From: Prochlorococcus sp. AG-402-C22
GTDB taxonomy: Bacteria > Cyanobacteriota > Cyanobacteriia > PCC-6307 > Cyanobiaceae
Length of the DNA: 64,000 bases
Direction of reading: 5' to 3'
NCBI GenBank assembly: GCA_003279535.1
Contig: QCHO01000003.1
Coordinates: forward strand, 27,028-91,027
Part shown: positions 1-7,640 of the stretch, one piece after another
How positions within the stretch are numbered: the first letter of the stretch is position 1
Layout: every line of letters starts with the position of its first letter
Made by a program: the position numbers and the translations under genes
The notes under the pieces: model-generated
Databases searched by the model: none
Told to the model about the DNA's origin: nothing
What the model saw: the letters and a program-made list of their open reading frames with translations, nothing else

Positions 1-54
1 CAAATTTTAAAATTTAGCTAATAAATAAACTGCTAATTTATATTTAAAATATAC

Positions 55-119
55 TATTACTTATCTAATATAAGACTCTTTACTAGACTAATATTAAGTC
101 TTATATAAGAATAGTAATA
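55..119. terminator. large imperfect inverted repeat, possible terminator
   Basis: Arms at 55-77 and 97-119 are reverse complements over about 23 positions with a few mismatches in the middle, separated by 19 bases. The right arm abuts the stop codon of the minus-strand gene that ends at 120, so the transcript of that gene would form the hairpin directly after translation ends. There is no long U tract, so factor-independent termination is uncertain; 3'-end stabilisation is an alternative. Confidence 0.45.
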
Positions 120-1133
120 CTAATTTCTGTATAAATTTTTTAGCAGTTGATAGGCTTCATTTATTTTTCGCATTTGATCTGTTGATCCTCCAGCATCTGG
201 ATGACTCTCTAAAGCTTTTGATTTATAAGCATCTCTAATTTTTCGTAATGTATGCGCAGACCCTGCTGCTGTTGATAAATTCAAGATTTTAAGTGCTCCA
301 TGTACCGTCATTGTTGAATCCAATGCTTCTAATGAATTTGATCTGTTATTTCGCTTAAATCTACATACAAACCTCCTCACTAGTGTTGGTATTCTATTGA
401 TTAAATCTGATGTAGCAAATGGGTCTTCTAAAACACCAATCATTAATAAAACCATTTCAAGCGTGGGGGTTTTCTTTACCCAATATGGGCATAATTCAGA
501 CATTAATTTGTTAGCTGCGCTCCACGTAAAGGGTAGATTTTCTGTTCCATCAAGATTTGGCCATATATCTCTTCCAAACCAATCCATTGAGGCTTCTATT
601 ACATGATCATTTGGAATAGTTCCATATAAGTTTTTCCAATGGCTAATTAATGCTATTCGACATTTTATTAATTCATTTTCTTTAATTGTATTAATTTGAA
701 TATCATTAATATTCTCTTTTAACTTTTCACTATTAATACTTCTTCTTAGATTCTTTACTTTTTTTTCAACAAAATTGGGAAGGCTTATATCTAATTTAGC
801 TTTTTCTATGCATTCATCATTATTTGAATCAATTGTTTTTAGAGCTGTCTCTTTAGTTTCTTTATTAGTATCTGGTTTAATTAATACCAATGCAGTATTT
901 TCATCAATATTATAATTTTCATTATTATTCATGTTCTCACTAAAGTTTATTTCTTGTTGTTGGTTCTTAGGTAGAAAATCATCTTCTTTAAGAAGTTCTG
1001 TTATCAACTTTTCAATTACAGGACCTCTTGATCTAAATCCCCACTCTTTTCGTAATTGATCAAACCTAGAGATTAGTTCCTCAGGTAAATCAATTGAAAT
1101 CCTTTTTGTATTTGAATTTTCAGGAATATTCAA
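120..1133 (-). CDS. ribbon-helix-helix / J-domain fusion protein
   Basis: 337 residues. The first part (about 10-50, containing KRISIDLPEELISRFDQLRK) has the basic strand-helix-helix pattern of a ribbon-helix-helix DNA-binding domain. The last 58 residues (280-337) form a J-domain with the HPD tripeptide at 311-313 and the usual NEAYQLL helix, so it should be able to stimulate an Hsp70 ATPase. The middle holds a low-complexity Asn/Glu/Lys-rich linker (about 55-160) and a Trp-rich globular stretch (about 165-265) that I do not recognise. It lacks the glycine-rich, zinc-finger and substrate-binding parts of a full DnaJ. It is a single gene with no chaperone next to it. DNA binding is inferred from the N-terminal pattern only. 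Function unknown. Confidence 0.75.
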   Translation of the reverse strand: MNIPENSNTKRISIDLPEELISRFDQLRKEWGFRSRGPVIEKLITELLKEDDFLPKNQQQEINFSENMNNNENYNIDENTALVLIKPDTNKETKETALKTIDSNNDECIEKAKLDISLPNFVEKKVKNLRRSINSEKLKENINDIQINTIKENELIKCRIALISHWKNLYGTIPNDHVIEASMDWFGRDIWPNLDGTENLPFTWSAANKLMSELCPYWVKKTPTLEMVLLMIGVLEDPFATSDLINRIPTLVRRFVCRFKRNNRSNSLEALDSTMTVHGALKILNLSTAAGSAHTLRKIRDAYKSKALESHPDAGGSTDQMRKINEAYQLLKNLYRN

Positions 1134-1278
1134 TAATTTATAACTTGAATAATAAAGAATTTACTTAATTTTATTCAAAAATAATTGAAAGTCTATACGG
1201 AATATTGTTTATAAATTAAAACCAACTTATTTTCATGTCACAAGTCAATTAAATATCTTTTTATAATAAAAATAAAAA

Positions 1279-1458
1279 ATGTTTAATTGTTATTTCAAGT
1301 CATCAAAAGAAAAAAAGAGTTTTTATCAACATAAGAAATTAGAAATGCTCAATTATATTAAAGATTCACTTGAGCGTAAAATTGCCTCTGTAACGGCTTC
1401 TATAGAAGTTTTAGAAAACCAAATAACCAGAGATAAAGAAGTTGAAGTTACTAATTAG
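1279..1458 (+). CDS. small conserved-looking hypothetical protein
   Basis: A 59-residue reading frame from ATG 1279 to TAG 1458, ending 3 bp before the stop of the convergent Ap4A phosphorylase. The protein is charged and predicted mostly helical (NYIKDSLERKIASVTASIEV followed by a short helix), with no membrane segment or cysteine pattern. A second in-frame ATG at 1345 would give 37 residues beginning MLNYIKDS and may be the real start. I recall similar short proteins in marine picocyanobacteria but cannot verify it here. No function can be assigned. Confidence 0.55.
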   Translation: MFNCYFKSSKEKKSFYQHKKLEMLNYIKDSLERKIASVTASIEVLENQITRDKEVEVTN

Positions 1459-1461
1459 TAT

Positions 1462-2292
1462 TCAAACGAAGCTTTCTAGAAGTTTTTCAGGGCCAAATTT
1501 TTTTAAATAATTAATATCCGATTTTTCAGTTACTAATAAATATCCTGCGAAACCTAATCCGTTAATACTAAAACCATGGATATGATCATATTTTCTCTTA
1601 ATGATTGCGATCCATTTATTAGTTATTAAAAGATTGTATGCATATTTAGGTTGAATGTTACTAATTGGGTCCCCAAGTCCTAATTTCTTACATAATTCTA
1701 AATACAATTCAAAAAGACATATAGAGTTTTCTAAGAAATTAAATTTGGATACAATAATATTTTTTTTAAGCTTACAGTCACTATCTTTACTTACTTCCAT
1801 TTCTAAAAACCACTTTTCTCTTGGGCATGATATTTCATCTTTAGATCTACGTAGAAGTTGAAAATGCCTGTGTGGCTGACTTGCTCCTGCAATTGGAGAA
1901 CTATTGAAAAACCATAATCCACTTGTATCTTTATTAACTTGTTGAATCGCTTTCCAATCATTAATATCTAACCATCCATTTTGAGCCTTCCAATTATTTG
2001 TAATCAGTAAAATATGTCCTTTTTGTACAGGGTACTTATTTAAAATTAATTGATGATTATCGCCAACTTTATCAATTTCTAATATTTTTTCCCATGGATA
2101 AAATGGATTCTGCTTAGGACCATATATTTTTTTTTTATTAAATTTTGAAGTATCAAGCTTCCTAATTATGAAGTCATTTTTTTGATACAAATCGCTTGTA
2201 ATAATATCAGTCTTGAGAGGATATAATGATTCATCATCAATTGATAATCTAGTTTGCTCTAGAGCTTTTTTCCAATATATTTCTAAATTCAT
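1462..2292 (-). CDS. Ap4A phosphorylase / ATP adenylyltransferase family protein
   Basis: 276 residues. The segment NSSPIAGASQPHRHFQLL near residue 130-147 carries the histidine triad-like motif HRHFQ (141-145) typical of diadenosine tetraphosphate phosphorylases of the APA1/APA2 family, in the GALT/HIT superfamily. These enzymes split Ap4A with phosphate to ADP and ATP and so clear an alarmone or by-product of aminoacyl-tRNA synthetases. Length fits the compact bacterial members. The gene stands alone on the minus strand, convergent with a small gene at 1279 and 48 bp upstream of nothing transcribed with it. Substrate preference (Ap4A versus adenosine phosphosulfate) cannot be read from sequence. 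Confidence 0.8.
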   Translation of the reverse strand: MNLEIYWKKALEQTRLSIDDESLYPLKTDIITSDLYQKNDFIIRKLDTSKFNKKKIYGPKQNPFYPWEKILEIDKVGDNHQLILNKYPVQKGHILLITNNWKAQNGWLDINDWKAIQQVNKDTSGLWFFNSSPIAGASQPHRHFQLLRRSKDEISCPREKWFLEMEVSKDSDCKLKKNIIVSKFNFLENSICLFELYLELCKKLGLGDPISNIQPKYAYNLLITNKWIAIIKRKYDHIHGFSINGLGFAGYLLVTEKSDINYLKKFGPEKLLESFV

Positions 2293-2340
2293 TTAAAAAA
2301 AATTATCATAATTATTCTAAAAAAAATAGTAAATTTGTAA

Positions 2341-2724
2341 TTAAGTTTTATTAAATTGATATTCTTTCAATTTTTCTAGAGGTACCGATTCTAAGACCAC
2401 AATATTTGTTGATTCTAATACAACTTTAGGTGCAAGTCCGTCTAATAATGCTTGTTTCCATCTATCTAGACAAATACACCAATGATCACCATCCTTAAGT
2501 CCAGGAAAGGAATAAATAGGCATGGGAGTTATTAAATCATTTCCTTGTGATTTACTATATTTCAGGAAATTATCATCCATTACACAGCATATAGAATGAT
2601 TACCTCCATCATTTTTGTCATAATTGCAAAATCCATCTCTGAACCAGCCTGTCATAGGGTCACAACTACAAACTTCAATTTTATCTCCTAAGACATTCAA
2701 CTGAACCTGATTTTTTATGGTCAT
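2341..2724 (-). CDS. DUF2237 family protein
   Basis: 127 residues with a dense Cys pattern: NVLGDKIEVCSCDPMTGWFR near the start, then GNHSICCVMDDNFLKYS and DGDHWCICLDRWKQA. These are the hallmarks of the DUF2237 family, small soluble proteins found widely in bacteria and of unknown biochemical role. The conserved Cys residues suggest metal binding or a redox-sensitive fold, which is inference. The start ATG is supported by the long divergent spacer to the gene at 2835. No operon partner. Confidence 0.8.
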   Translation of the reverse strand: MTIKNQVQLNVLGDKIEVCSCDPMTGWFRDGFCNYDKNDGGNHSICCVMDDNFLKYSKSQGNDLITPMPIYSFPGLKDGDHWCICLDRWKQALLDGLAPKVVLESTNIVVLESVPLEKLKEYQFNKT

Positions 2725-2781
2725 AGATTTCTGTTTTTTTTAAATAATAATAATAAAACACCAACATTTCTTAAAAAAAGG

Positions 2782-2812
2782 TTGACGAGTATGGGGGGTG
2801 AGGAGGTAATAA
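2782..2812 (+). promoter_or_regulatory. candidate promoter with unusual G-rich element
   Basis: TTGACG at 2782-2787 and TAATAA at 2807-2812 are separated by 19 bp, an acceptable but long spacer for a sigma70-type promoter reading into the gene at 2835. The spacer contains the G-rich run GGGGGGTGAGGAGG (2793-2806), striking in this AT-rich genome. Its AGGAGG is a perfect anti-Shine-Dalgarno match but lies about 28 bp before the ATG, too far to serve that start. Confidence 0.35.
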
Positions 2813-2834
2813 TTCTAATAAGGTTTTTTTCATT

Positions 2835-3053
2835 ATGGATTGGGACTTTACTGAAAACATAGCATTTAAAGCTCTTTATGATGCTTTTAAAGAAAGTGAA
2901 GAAAAATCCGCATTAGAGTTTTTATCTAGTGATGGTGCTTCATACTATCTTGAATTAACTCAGGATGCAGCTGGTGAGGGACTAGATCTGGGTGATAATG
3001 AAACGATGGAAGAACTTCAGGAAGAAATTATTGAATATCTTGAAAAAAACTAA
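2835..3053 (+). CDS. small acidic hypothetical protein
   Basis: 72 residues starting MDWDFTENIAFKALYDAFKE and ending in a very acidic helix (EELQEEIIEYLEKN). It contains no cysteine or membrane segment. The predicted fold is a small all-helix or mixed domain. It is transcribed alone from the divergent spacer 2725-2834 and its stop lies 15 bp before the convergent stop of metH. I regard it as a real gene because of the ATG, the plausible promoter and the codon pattern. I cannot name the function. Confidence 0.65.
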   Translation: MDWDFTENIAFKALYDAFKESEEKSALEFLSSDGASYYLELTQDAAGEGLDLGDNETMEELQEEIIEYLEKN

Positions 3054-3068
3054 TGATTTAGATTTAGG

Positions 3069-6000
3069 TTAAGCGCTGAAATATTTAGCTTTTGAGTGAA
3101 GTGAAATGATAGCTGTAGTACTTTGTTCAGGATGAAGTTGTTCAGATTCATCCATGGTCATATTAATTCTTTTTGCATCTAACAATGATAATTGTATGTT
3201 TGAATCAGAAACTTTTGGACATGCAGGATATCCAAAAGAATATCTAGCTCCTCTATATTTTTGCGAAAGTATTTCTCTATTTTTATCAGGTTCTTCATTC
3301 ATAAAACCACATTCAATACGAATTAATCCATGGACATACTCAGCTAGAGCTTCTGCTAACTGTACAGTAAGTCCATGGAATAATAAATAATCACTATATT
3401 TATCTTCTTTAAATAATATTTGAGAATATTCACTAGCAATATCACCCATTGTTACTGCCTGCATAGGAAATATATCTATTGGTTTATCATTTTTTAAATC
3501 ACAATAGAAATCAGATATGCAAAGATTGTTCCCAGATTTTTGTCTTGGAAAATTGAATTGGGAAATCTTATTTAAAGTTTTATCATCAAATAAAAAAATA
3601 CTATTATCTTTTCTACCACACCTAAAATACCCATAAACTGCTTTTGGTGAAATAAGTTTTTTTTCTATTATTGTCTCTAACCAATTATCTAATAATGGTT
3701 TTGCATATGAATCTAAATAGTTATTGTATTCATCTACGGTTTGGTTTTTGGCTTTTTTTATTTGCCATTGTCCACTAAATAAAGCTTTTCTATCTAAATA
3801 AAAAATTAACTTATTAAAGTCTATATCACCTTCGTATAAGACTTTCGTTCCCAAAAAAGGAGGATTAATTGGTTCTTCTTCATTTATAAATTTAGATCTT
3901 GTAAAATTTTCTTTTTGATTTAATTTTGCCGTCGAGGTAGTTATGGATATTGATTTTTTAACCACTTCTGTATTAGTTTTTGATGAGGATAAATTAATAT
4001 TTATGCCCTCTTTATTAATAAATCCTTCTGTATTTGACCAATTCCCCTTTTTTTTATTATCCATATATTCATTCATGAATTTTAGATCAGTGAAAGCATC
4101 TTTTCCGTATAATATTTTTCCTTTATATATTTTGCTGCAGTCTTCATTTACAAATTTGGGCGTTAACGCTGCTCCACCTAATATCACTGGTACACTAATA
4201 TCTGCATTATTAAAAGCCTCTAAATTATCTTTCATAAACGCAGTAGACTTTACAAGTAATCCACTCATAGCGATACAATCTGCATTGTGTTTCTTTTGTG
4301 CATCTATAATTGCGGAAACATCTTGTTTTATTCCAAGGTTTATAACGTCATAGCCGTTATTTGTAAGAATTATGTCAACCAAATTTTTTCCAATATCATG
4401 AACATCACCTTTGACTGTTGCAATTAAGAGTTTTCCATTTGATATGTTTTCATCTACAGTATCCATATGTGGTTCTAATATTGATACAGCAAATTTCATT
4501 GTTTCCGCAGATTGGAGTACGAATGGCAATTGCATTTGACCTGAGCCAAATAAATCTCCTACAACTTTCATTCCATCTAGTAAAAAAGTATTAATTATCT
4601 CAAGAGGTTTATATTTTATTAACGCTTCTTTTAATTGATCTTCTAAACCAATTTTTTCTCCATCTATAATATGATTTTTTAAACTTTCTTCCAAAGTTAA
4701 ATTTTTATTTTCTGAAGATGCTTTTTTGAAATCCTGAATAGATAAATCTTGAAAAGCCTTTGTAAGTTCAACTAATGGATCATAAGTACAAATATCATCT
4801 TCAAATTTTCTTTTGTCATATATCAAATCTAAGCAAAGCTTTTTAGTTTCATCAGTAATCTTTGATAAGGGCAATATTTTATTTGGTGCGATGATAGCAG
4901 AATCCAATCCTGCTTTAATGCATTCATCTAAAAATATTGAATTTAAATTAATTCTTGATAATGGTGAAAGACCAAAACTTATGTTCGATATTCCCAATAT
5001 AATATGAATTTCTGGGAAATTTTCACGAATTTTAGATATAGCAGTAATTGTCTCTTTAGCGTTTGTTCTATCTTCTTCTATCCCCGTAGATATCGGAAGT
5101 GCTAGTGGATCAAAAAAGAGCTCATAATCTGATAAACCACATTCTCTGGTTCTATTTATCGCTCTTTTAACAATTTTATATTTTTTTTCTGAATTCCTTG
5201 CCATTCCATCTTCATCAATAGTTCCTACAACAAGTCCTGAACCATAACCTAAGGCCAAATTAAGAACTTGATCAAACCTTTCATCACCGTCCTCATAATT
5301 GGTTGAATTTATAATACATTTACCTCCAGCCGACTTTAAACCACTTTCCATTTTGTCAGCATCTGTCGAATCAATCATTAATGGCAAATTTATATTAGTC
5401 ACTAGTCTTGATGTGATTTCTTTCATATCTTTTACTCCGTCTCTTCCTACATAATCCACATTCACATCAAGAACATGAGCATTTTCTTTTTGTTGTTGCT
5501 TAGCAATCGAAACTAGACCATCCCAATCGTCATTATTTAGTAACTCCCTTACCTTTTTAGAACCACTTGCATTTAATCTTTCTCCAACAATCAAAATAGA
5601 ATTATCTTGTTTGTATGGCACAGAATTATAAATTGAAGATGCAGAGGGTATAAATTCGTTTGAATTGTTCTTACCATTTTTGTTAGTACTTTCCTTATCA
5701 ATAATTTCATCGATTATTGAAGATAGATATTTAATATGTTCTGGTGTTGTCCCACAACATCCCCCTATTAATTGAACATTAAAGTCATATATAAAATTCA
5801 TTAACTGCATTTTTAATTCTATTGGCTTTAATCTGTAATGGGCGACCCCACCAATATTTTCAGGTAGACCTGCATTAGGAATACAACTTATAGAGAAGGG
5901 TGAATTTTCAGATAAATATTTAATATGTTCCTTCATTTGTTCTGGACCAGTTGCACAATTAAGTCCAAGAATATCTATATTAAATGGCTCTAATATTGTT

Positions 6001-6635
6001 AGTGCAGATGCAATATCAGATCCAACAAGCATAGTGCCCGTTGTTTCCATCGTTATAGAAACCATTATAGGTATTTCTATATTATTACTTTCAAGTATTT
6101 CTTTTGATGCTAATAAGGCAGATTTAATTTGCAGAACATCCTGACAAGTTTCAATTAAAAGAAGATCAACCCCTCCATCTATAAGACCATAAATTTGTTC
6201 TTTATATGATTGCTTTAATTCATCAAAATCTATATGTCCTAATGTTGGTAATTTAGTTGTTGGTCCAATTGAACCAGCAACAAATCTTGGTTTATCAAAT
6301 GATGAATACTTGGCAGCTGCTTTTTTTGCTATTATTGCCGCATTTTTATTTATTTCATAAGCCTTATTCGCAATATCATATTCATCAAGAACTATTGATG
6401 AGGCACCAAATGTATTAGTTTCTATAACATGGCAACCTGCTTCTAAAAATGAGTTATGAACCTTTTCAACTACCTTTGGTGATGATAAAACAAGGTTTTC
6501 ATTACATCCCTCTAATTCTTTTCCTCCAAAGTCATCTGCAGTAAGATTTAAATTCTGAAAAGATGTGCCAGTACCCCCGTCGAAAATAATTAATGGCTTT
6601 TCATCTCTATTTAGATAGGTTCTGAAAGATTCCAT
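3069..6635 (-). CDS. metH: cobalamin-dependent methionine synthase
   Basis: 1188 residues, the usual length of full MetH. Domains in order: homocysteine-binding barrel (1-310) with the zinc cysteines in LGLNCATG (Cys227) and GGCCGTTPEH (Cys293, Cys294); methyltetrahydrofolate-binding barrel (about 345-610, VGERLNASGSKKVRE); cobalamin domain with DVHDIG (744-749, axial ligand His746) and GLLVKS; and the S-adenosylmethionine reactivation domain with RCGRKD and GYPACPKV. It transfers methyl from 5-methyl-THF to homocysteine in the cytoplasm. It lies 21 bp downstream of ilvE on the same strand and is probably cotranscribed. Every catalytic element is present. Dependence on a B12-type cofactor fits with cobN close by. 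Confidence 0.97.
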   Translation of the reverse strand: MESFRTYLNRDEKPLIIFDGGTGTSFQNLNLTADDFGGKELEGCNENLVLSSPKVVEKVHNSFLEAGCHVIETNTFGASSIVLDEYDIANKAYEINKNAAIIAKKAAAKYSSFDKPRFVAGSIGPTTKLPTLGHIDFDELKQSYKEQIYGLIDGGVDLLLIETCQDVLQIKSALLASKEILESNNIEIPIMVSITMETTGTMLVGSDIASALTILEPFNIDILGLNCATGPEQMKEHIKYLSENSPFSISCIPNAGLPENIGGVAHYRLKPIELKMQLMNFIYDFNVQLIGGCCGTTPEHIKYLSSIIDEIIDKESTNKNGKNNSNEFIPSASSIYNSVPYKQDNSILIVGERLNASGSKKVRELLNNDDWDGLVSIAKQQQKENAHVLDVNVDYVGRDGVKDMKEITSRLVTNINLPLMIDSTDADKMESGLKSAGGKCIINSTNYEDGDERFDQVLNLALGYGSGLVVGTIDEDGMARNSEKKYKIVKRAINRTRECGLSDYELFFDPLALPISTGIEEDRTNAKETITAISKIRENFPEIHIILGISNISFGLSPLSRINLNSIFLDECIKAGLDSAIIAPNKILPLSKITDETKKLCLDLIYDKRKFEDDICTYDPLVELTKAFQDLSIQDFKKASSENKNLTLEESLKNHIIDGEKIGLEDQLKEALIKYKPLEIINTFLLDGMKVVGDLFGSGQMQLPFVLQSAETMKFAVSILEPHMDTVDENISNGKLLIATVKGDVHDIGKNLVDIILTNNGYDVINLGIKQDVSAIIDAQKKHNADCIAMSGLLVKSTAFMKDNLEAFNNADISVPVILGGAALTPKFVNEDCSKIYKGKILYGKDAFTDLKFMNEYMDNKKKGNWSNTEGFINKEGININLSSSKTNTEVVKKSISITTSTAKLNQKENFTRSKFINEEEPINPPFLGTKVLYEGDIDFNKLIFYLDRKALFSGQWQIKKAKNQTVDEYNNYLDSYAKPLLDNWLETIIEKKLISPKAVYGYFRCGRKDNSIFLFDDKTLNKISQFNFPRQKSGNNLCISDFYCDLKNDKPIDIFPMQAVTMGDIASEYSQILFKEDKYSDYLLFHGLTVQLAEALAEYVHGLIRIECGFMNEEPDKNREILSQKYRGARYSFGYPACPKVSDSNIQLSLLDAKRINMTMDESEQLHPEQSTTAIISLHSKAKYFSA

Positions 6636-6656
6636 TTTTAGTTAAAAGTCAATTTA

Positions 6657-7568
6657 TTATATTGAAATTCTTGTTACCCAATTATCATAGTCTTGAGAAC
6701 GACCTTCTGTTATTTCTATAAGCTTACTTTTTAATTTATTCATTATTGGTCTTTCAGCATTTAAATCAGTTGATTCAATTTTTTTAACTGGTGTAATTTT
6801 TGCTGCTGTACCAGTTAGAAAAACTTCATCTGCTATTAATAATTCTGTTTTATCAACAGGCCTTTCAATTACATTTATTCCAAATGATTTTGCTAATTCA
6901 ATTACGCTGGCTCTAGTTATTCCTTCAAGGATATCTTGATCTACACCGGGAGTAATTAATTCTCCATTTCTTACAATAAATAGATTCATTCCACTAGCTT
7001 CACTTACCTTACCACTTGAATTTAATAGTAAGGCCTCGTCAAATCCCGTTAAACTAGCTTCTGTTTTAGCTAACGAACTAGTAATATATGCTCCACTTAT
7101 TTTTCCTCTCAATGGAAGAGATCTATCTTCTTGCCTAGTCCAACTACTCATTCTACAAGAAACACCATCTGGGGATAGATAATCTCCTAGTTCAATACAA
7201 TAAACAAAAAAATCCGTTTCAATATTGTGTAACCTTGGAGCTATACCTAAATCGCTTGTATATACAAATGGTCTTATATATATAGGTTTTTGTGGCTTGT
7301 TTCTTTTTATAACTTCCTCTAAGGCATTAAAAATATATTCTTCAGAAATATCAGTTAAGAGTAATTTTGCACTTTGAGATAATCTTTTTATGTGTTTATC
7401 AGTTCTAAATAAAAGGAATTCTTCTTTATTCGAAGGGTTTGGTATCGCTCGCATTCCTCCAAATGCAGCGGTGCCGTAATGTAGAGCATGAGTGGCTATT
7501 GATATTTTTGCTTCTTTAAATGGAATACATTTACCTTCGAACCAGGCGTATGGAAGAAATTCATGCAT
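6657..7568 (-). CDS. ilvE: branched-chain amino acid aminotransferase
   Basis: 303 residues, class IV PLP aminotransferase. The Schiff-base lysine is Lys156 in RGKISGAY, followed by SSLAKTEA and the conserved EALLLNSSGKVSEASGMNLF segment; the C-terminal EVFLTGTAAKITPV is also typical. It interconverts leucine, isoleucine and valine with their 2-oxo acids. It is the first gene of the ilvE-metH pair and divergent from cobN (72 bp spacer). ATG 7568 gives the expected N-terminus for the family (short lead to YAWFEGK). I see no Shine-Dalgarno, as for many genes here. Confidence 0.95.
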   Translation of the reverse strand: MHEFLPYAWFEGKCIPFKEAKISIATHALHYGTAAFGGMRAIPNPSNKEEFLLFRTDKHIKRLSQSAKLLLTDISEEYIFNALEEVIKRNKPQKPIYIRPFVYTSDLGIAPRLHNIETDFFVYCIELGDYLSPDGVSCRMSSWTRQEDRSLPLRGKISGAYITSSLAKTEASLTGFDEALLLNSSGKVSEASGMNLFIVRNGELITPGVDQDILEGITRASVIELAKSFGINVIERPVDKTELLIADEVFLTGTAAKITPVKKIESTDLNAERPIMNKLKSKLIEITEGRSQDYDNWVTRISI

Positions 7569-7640
7569 ATTTAATTTATTTAATTAAGGTAAAATTGTTA
7601 TATCCTACTTACGTATTCTAAACCTTATTTATATATAAAA

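Noticed and set aside
120..1458. RHH-J gene plus the small 1279 gene as a toxin-antitoxin pair
   Set aside because: The genes are divergent with 145 bp between, the RHH protein is far larger than an antitoxin, and the small protein lacks any toxin feature.
3943..4353. Plus-strand frame of 136 codons inside metH
   Set aside because: It lies antisense within a well conserved gene, has no start signals and no family pattern; a shadow.
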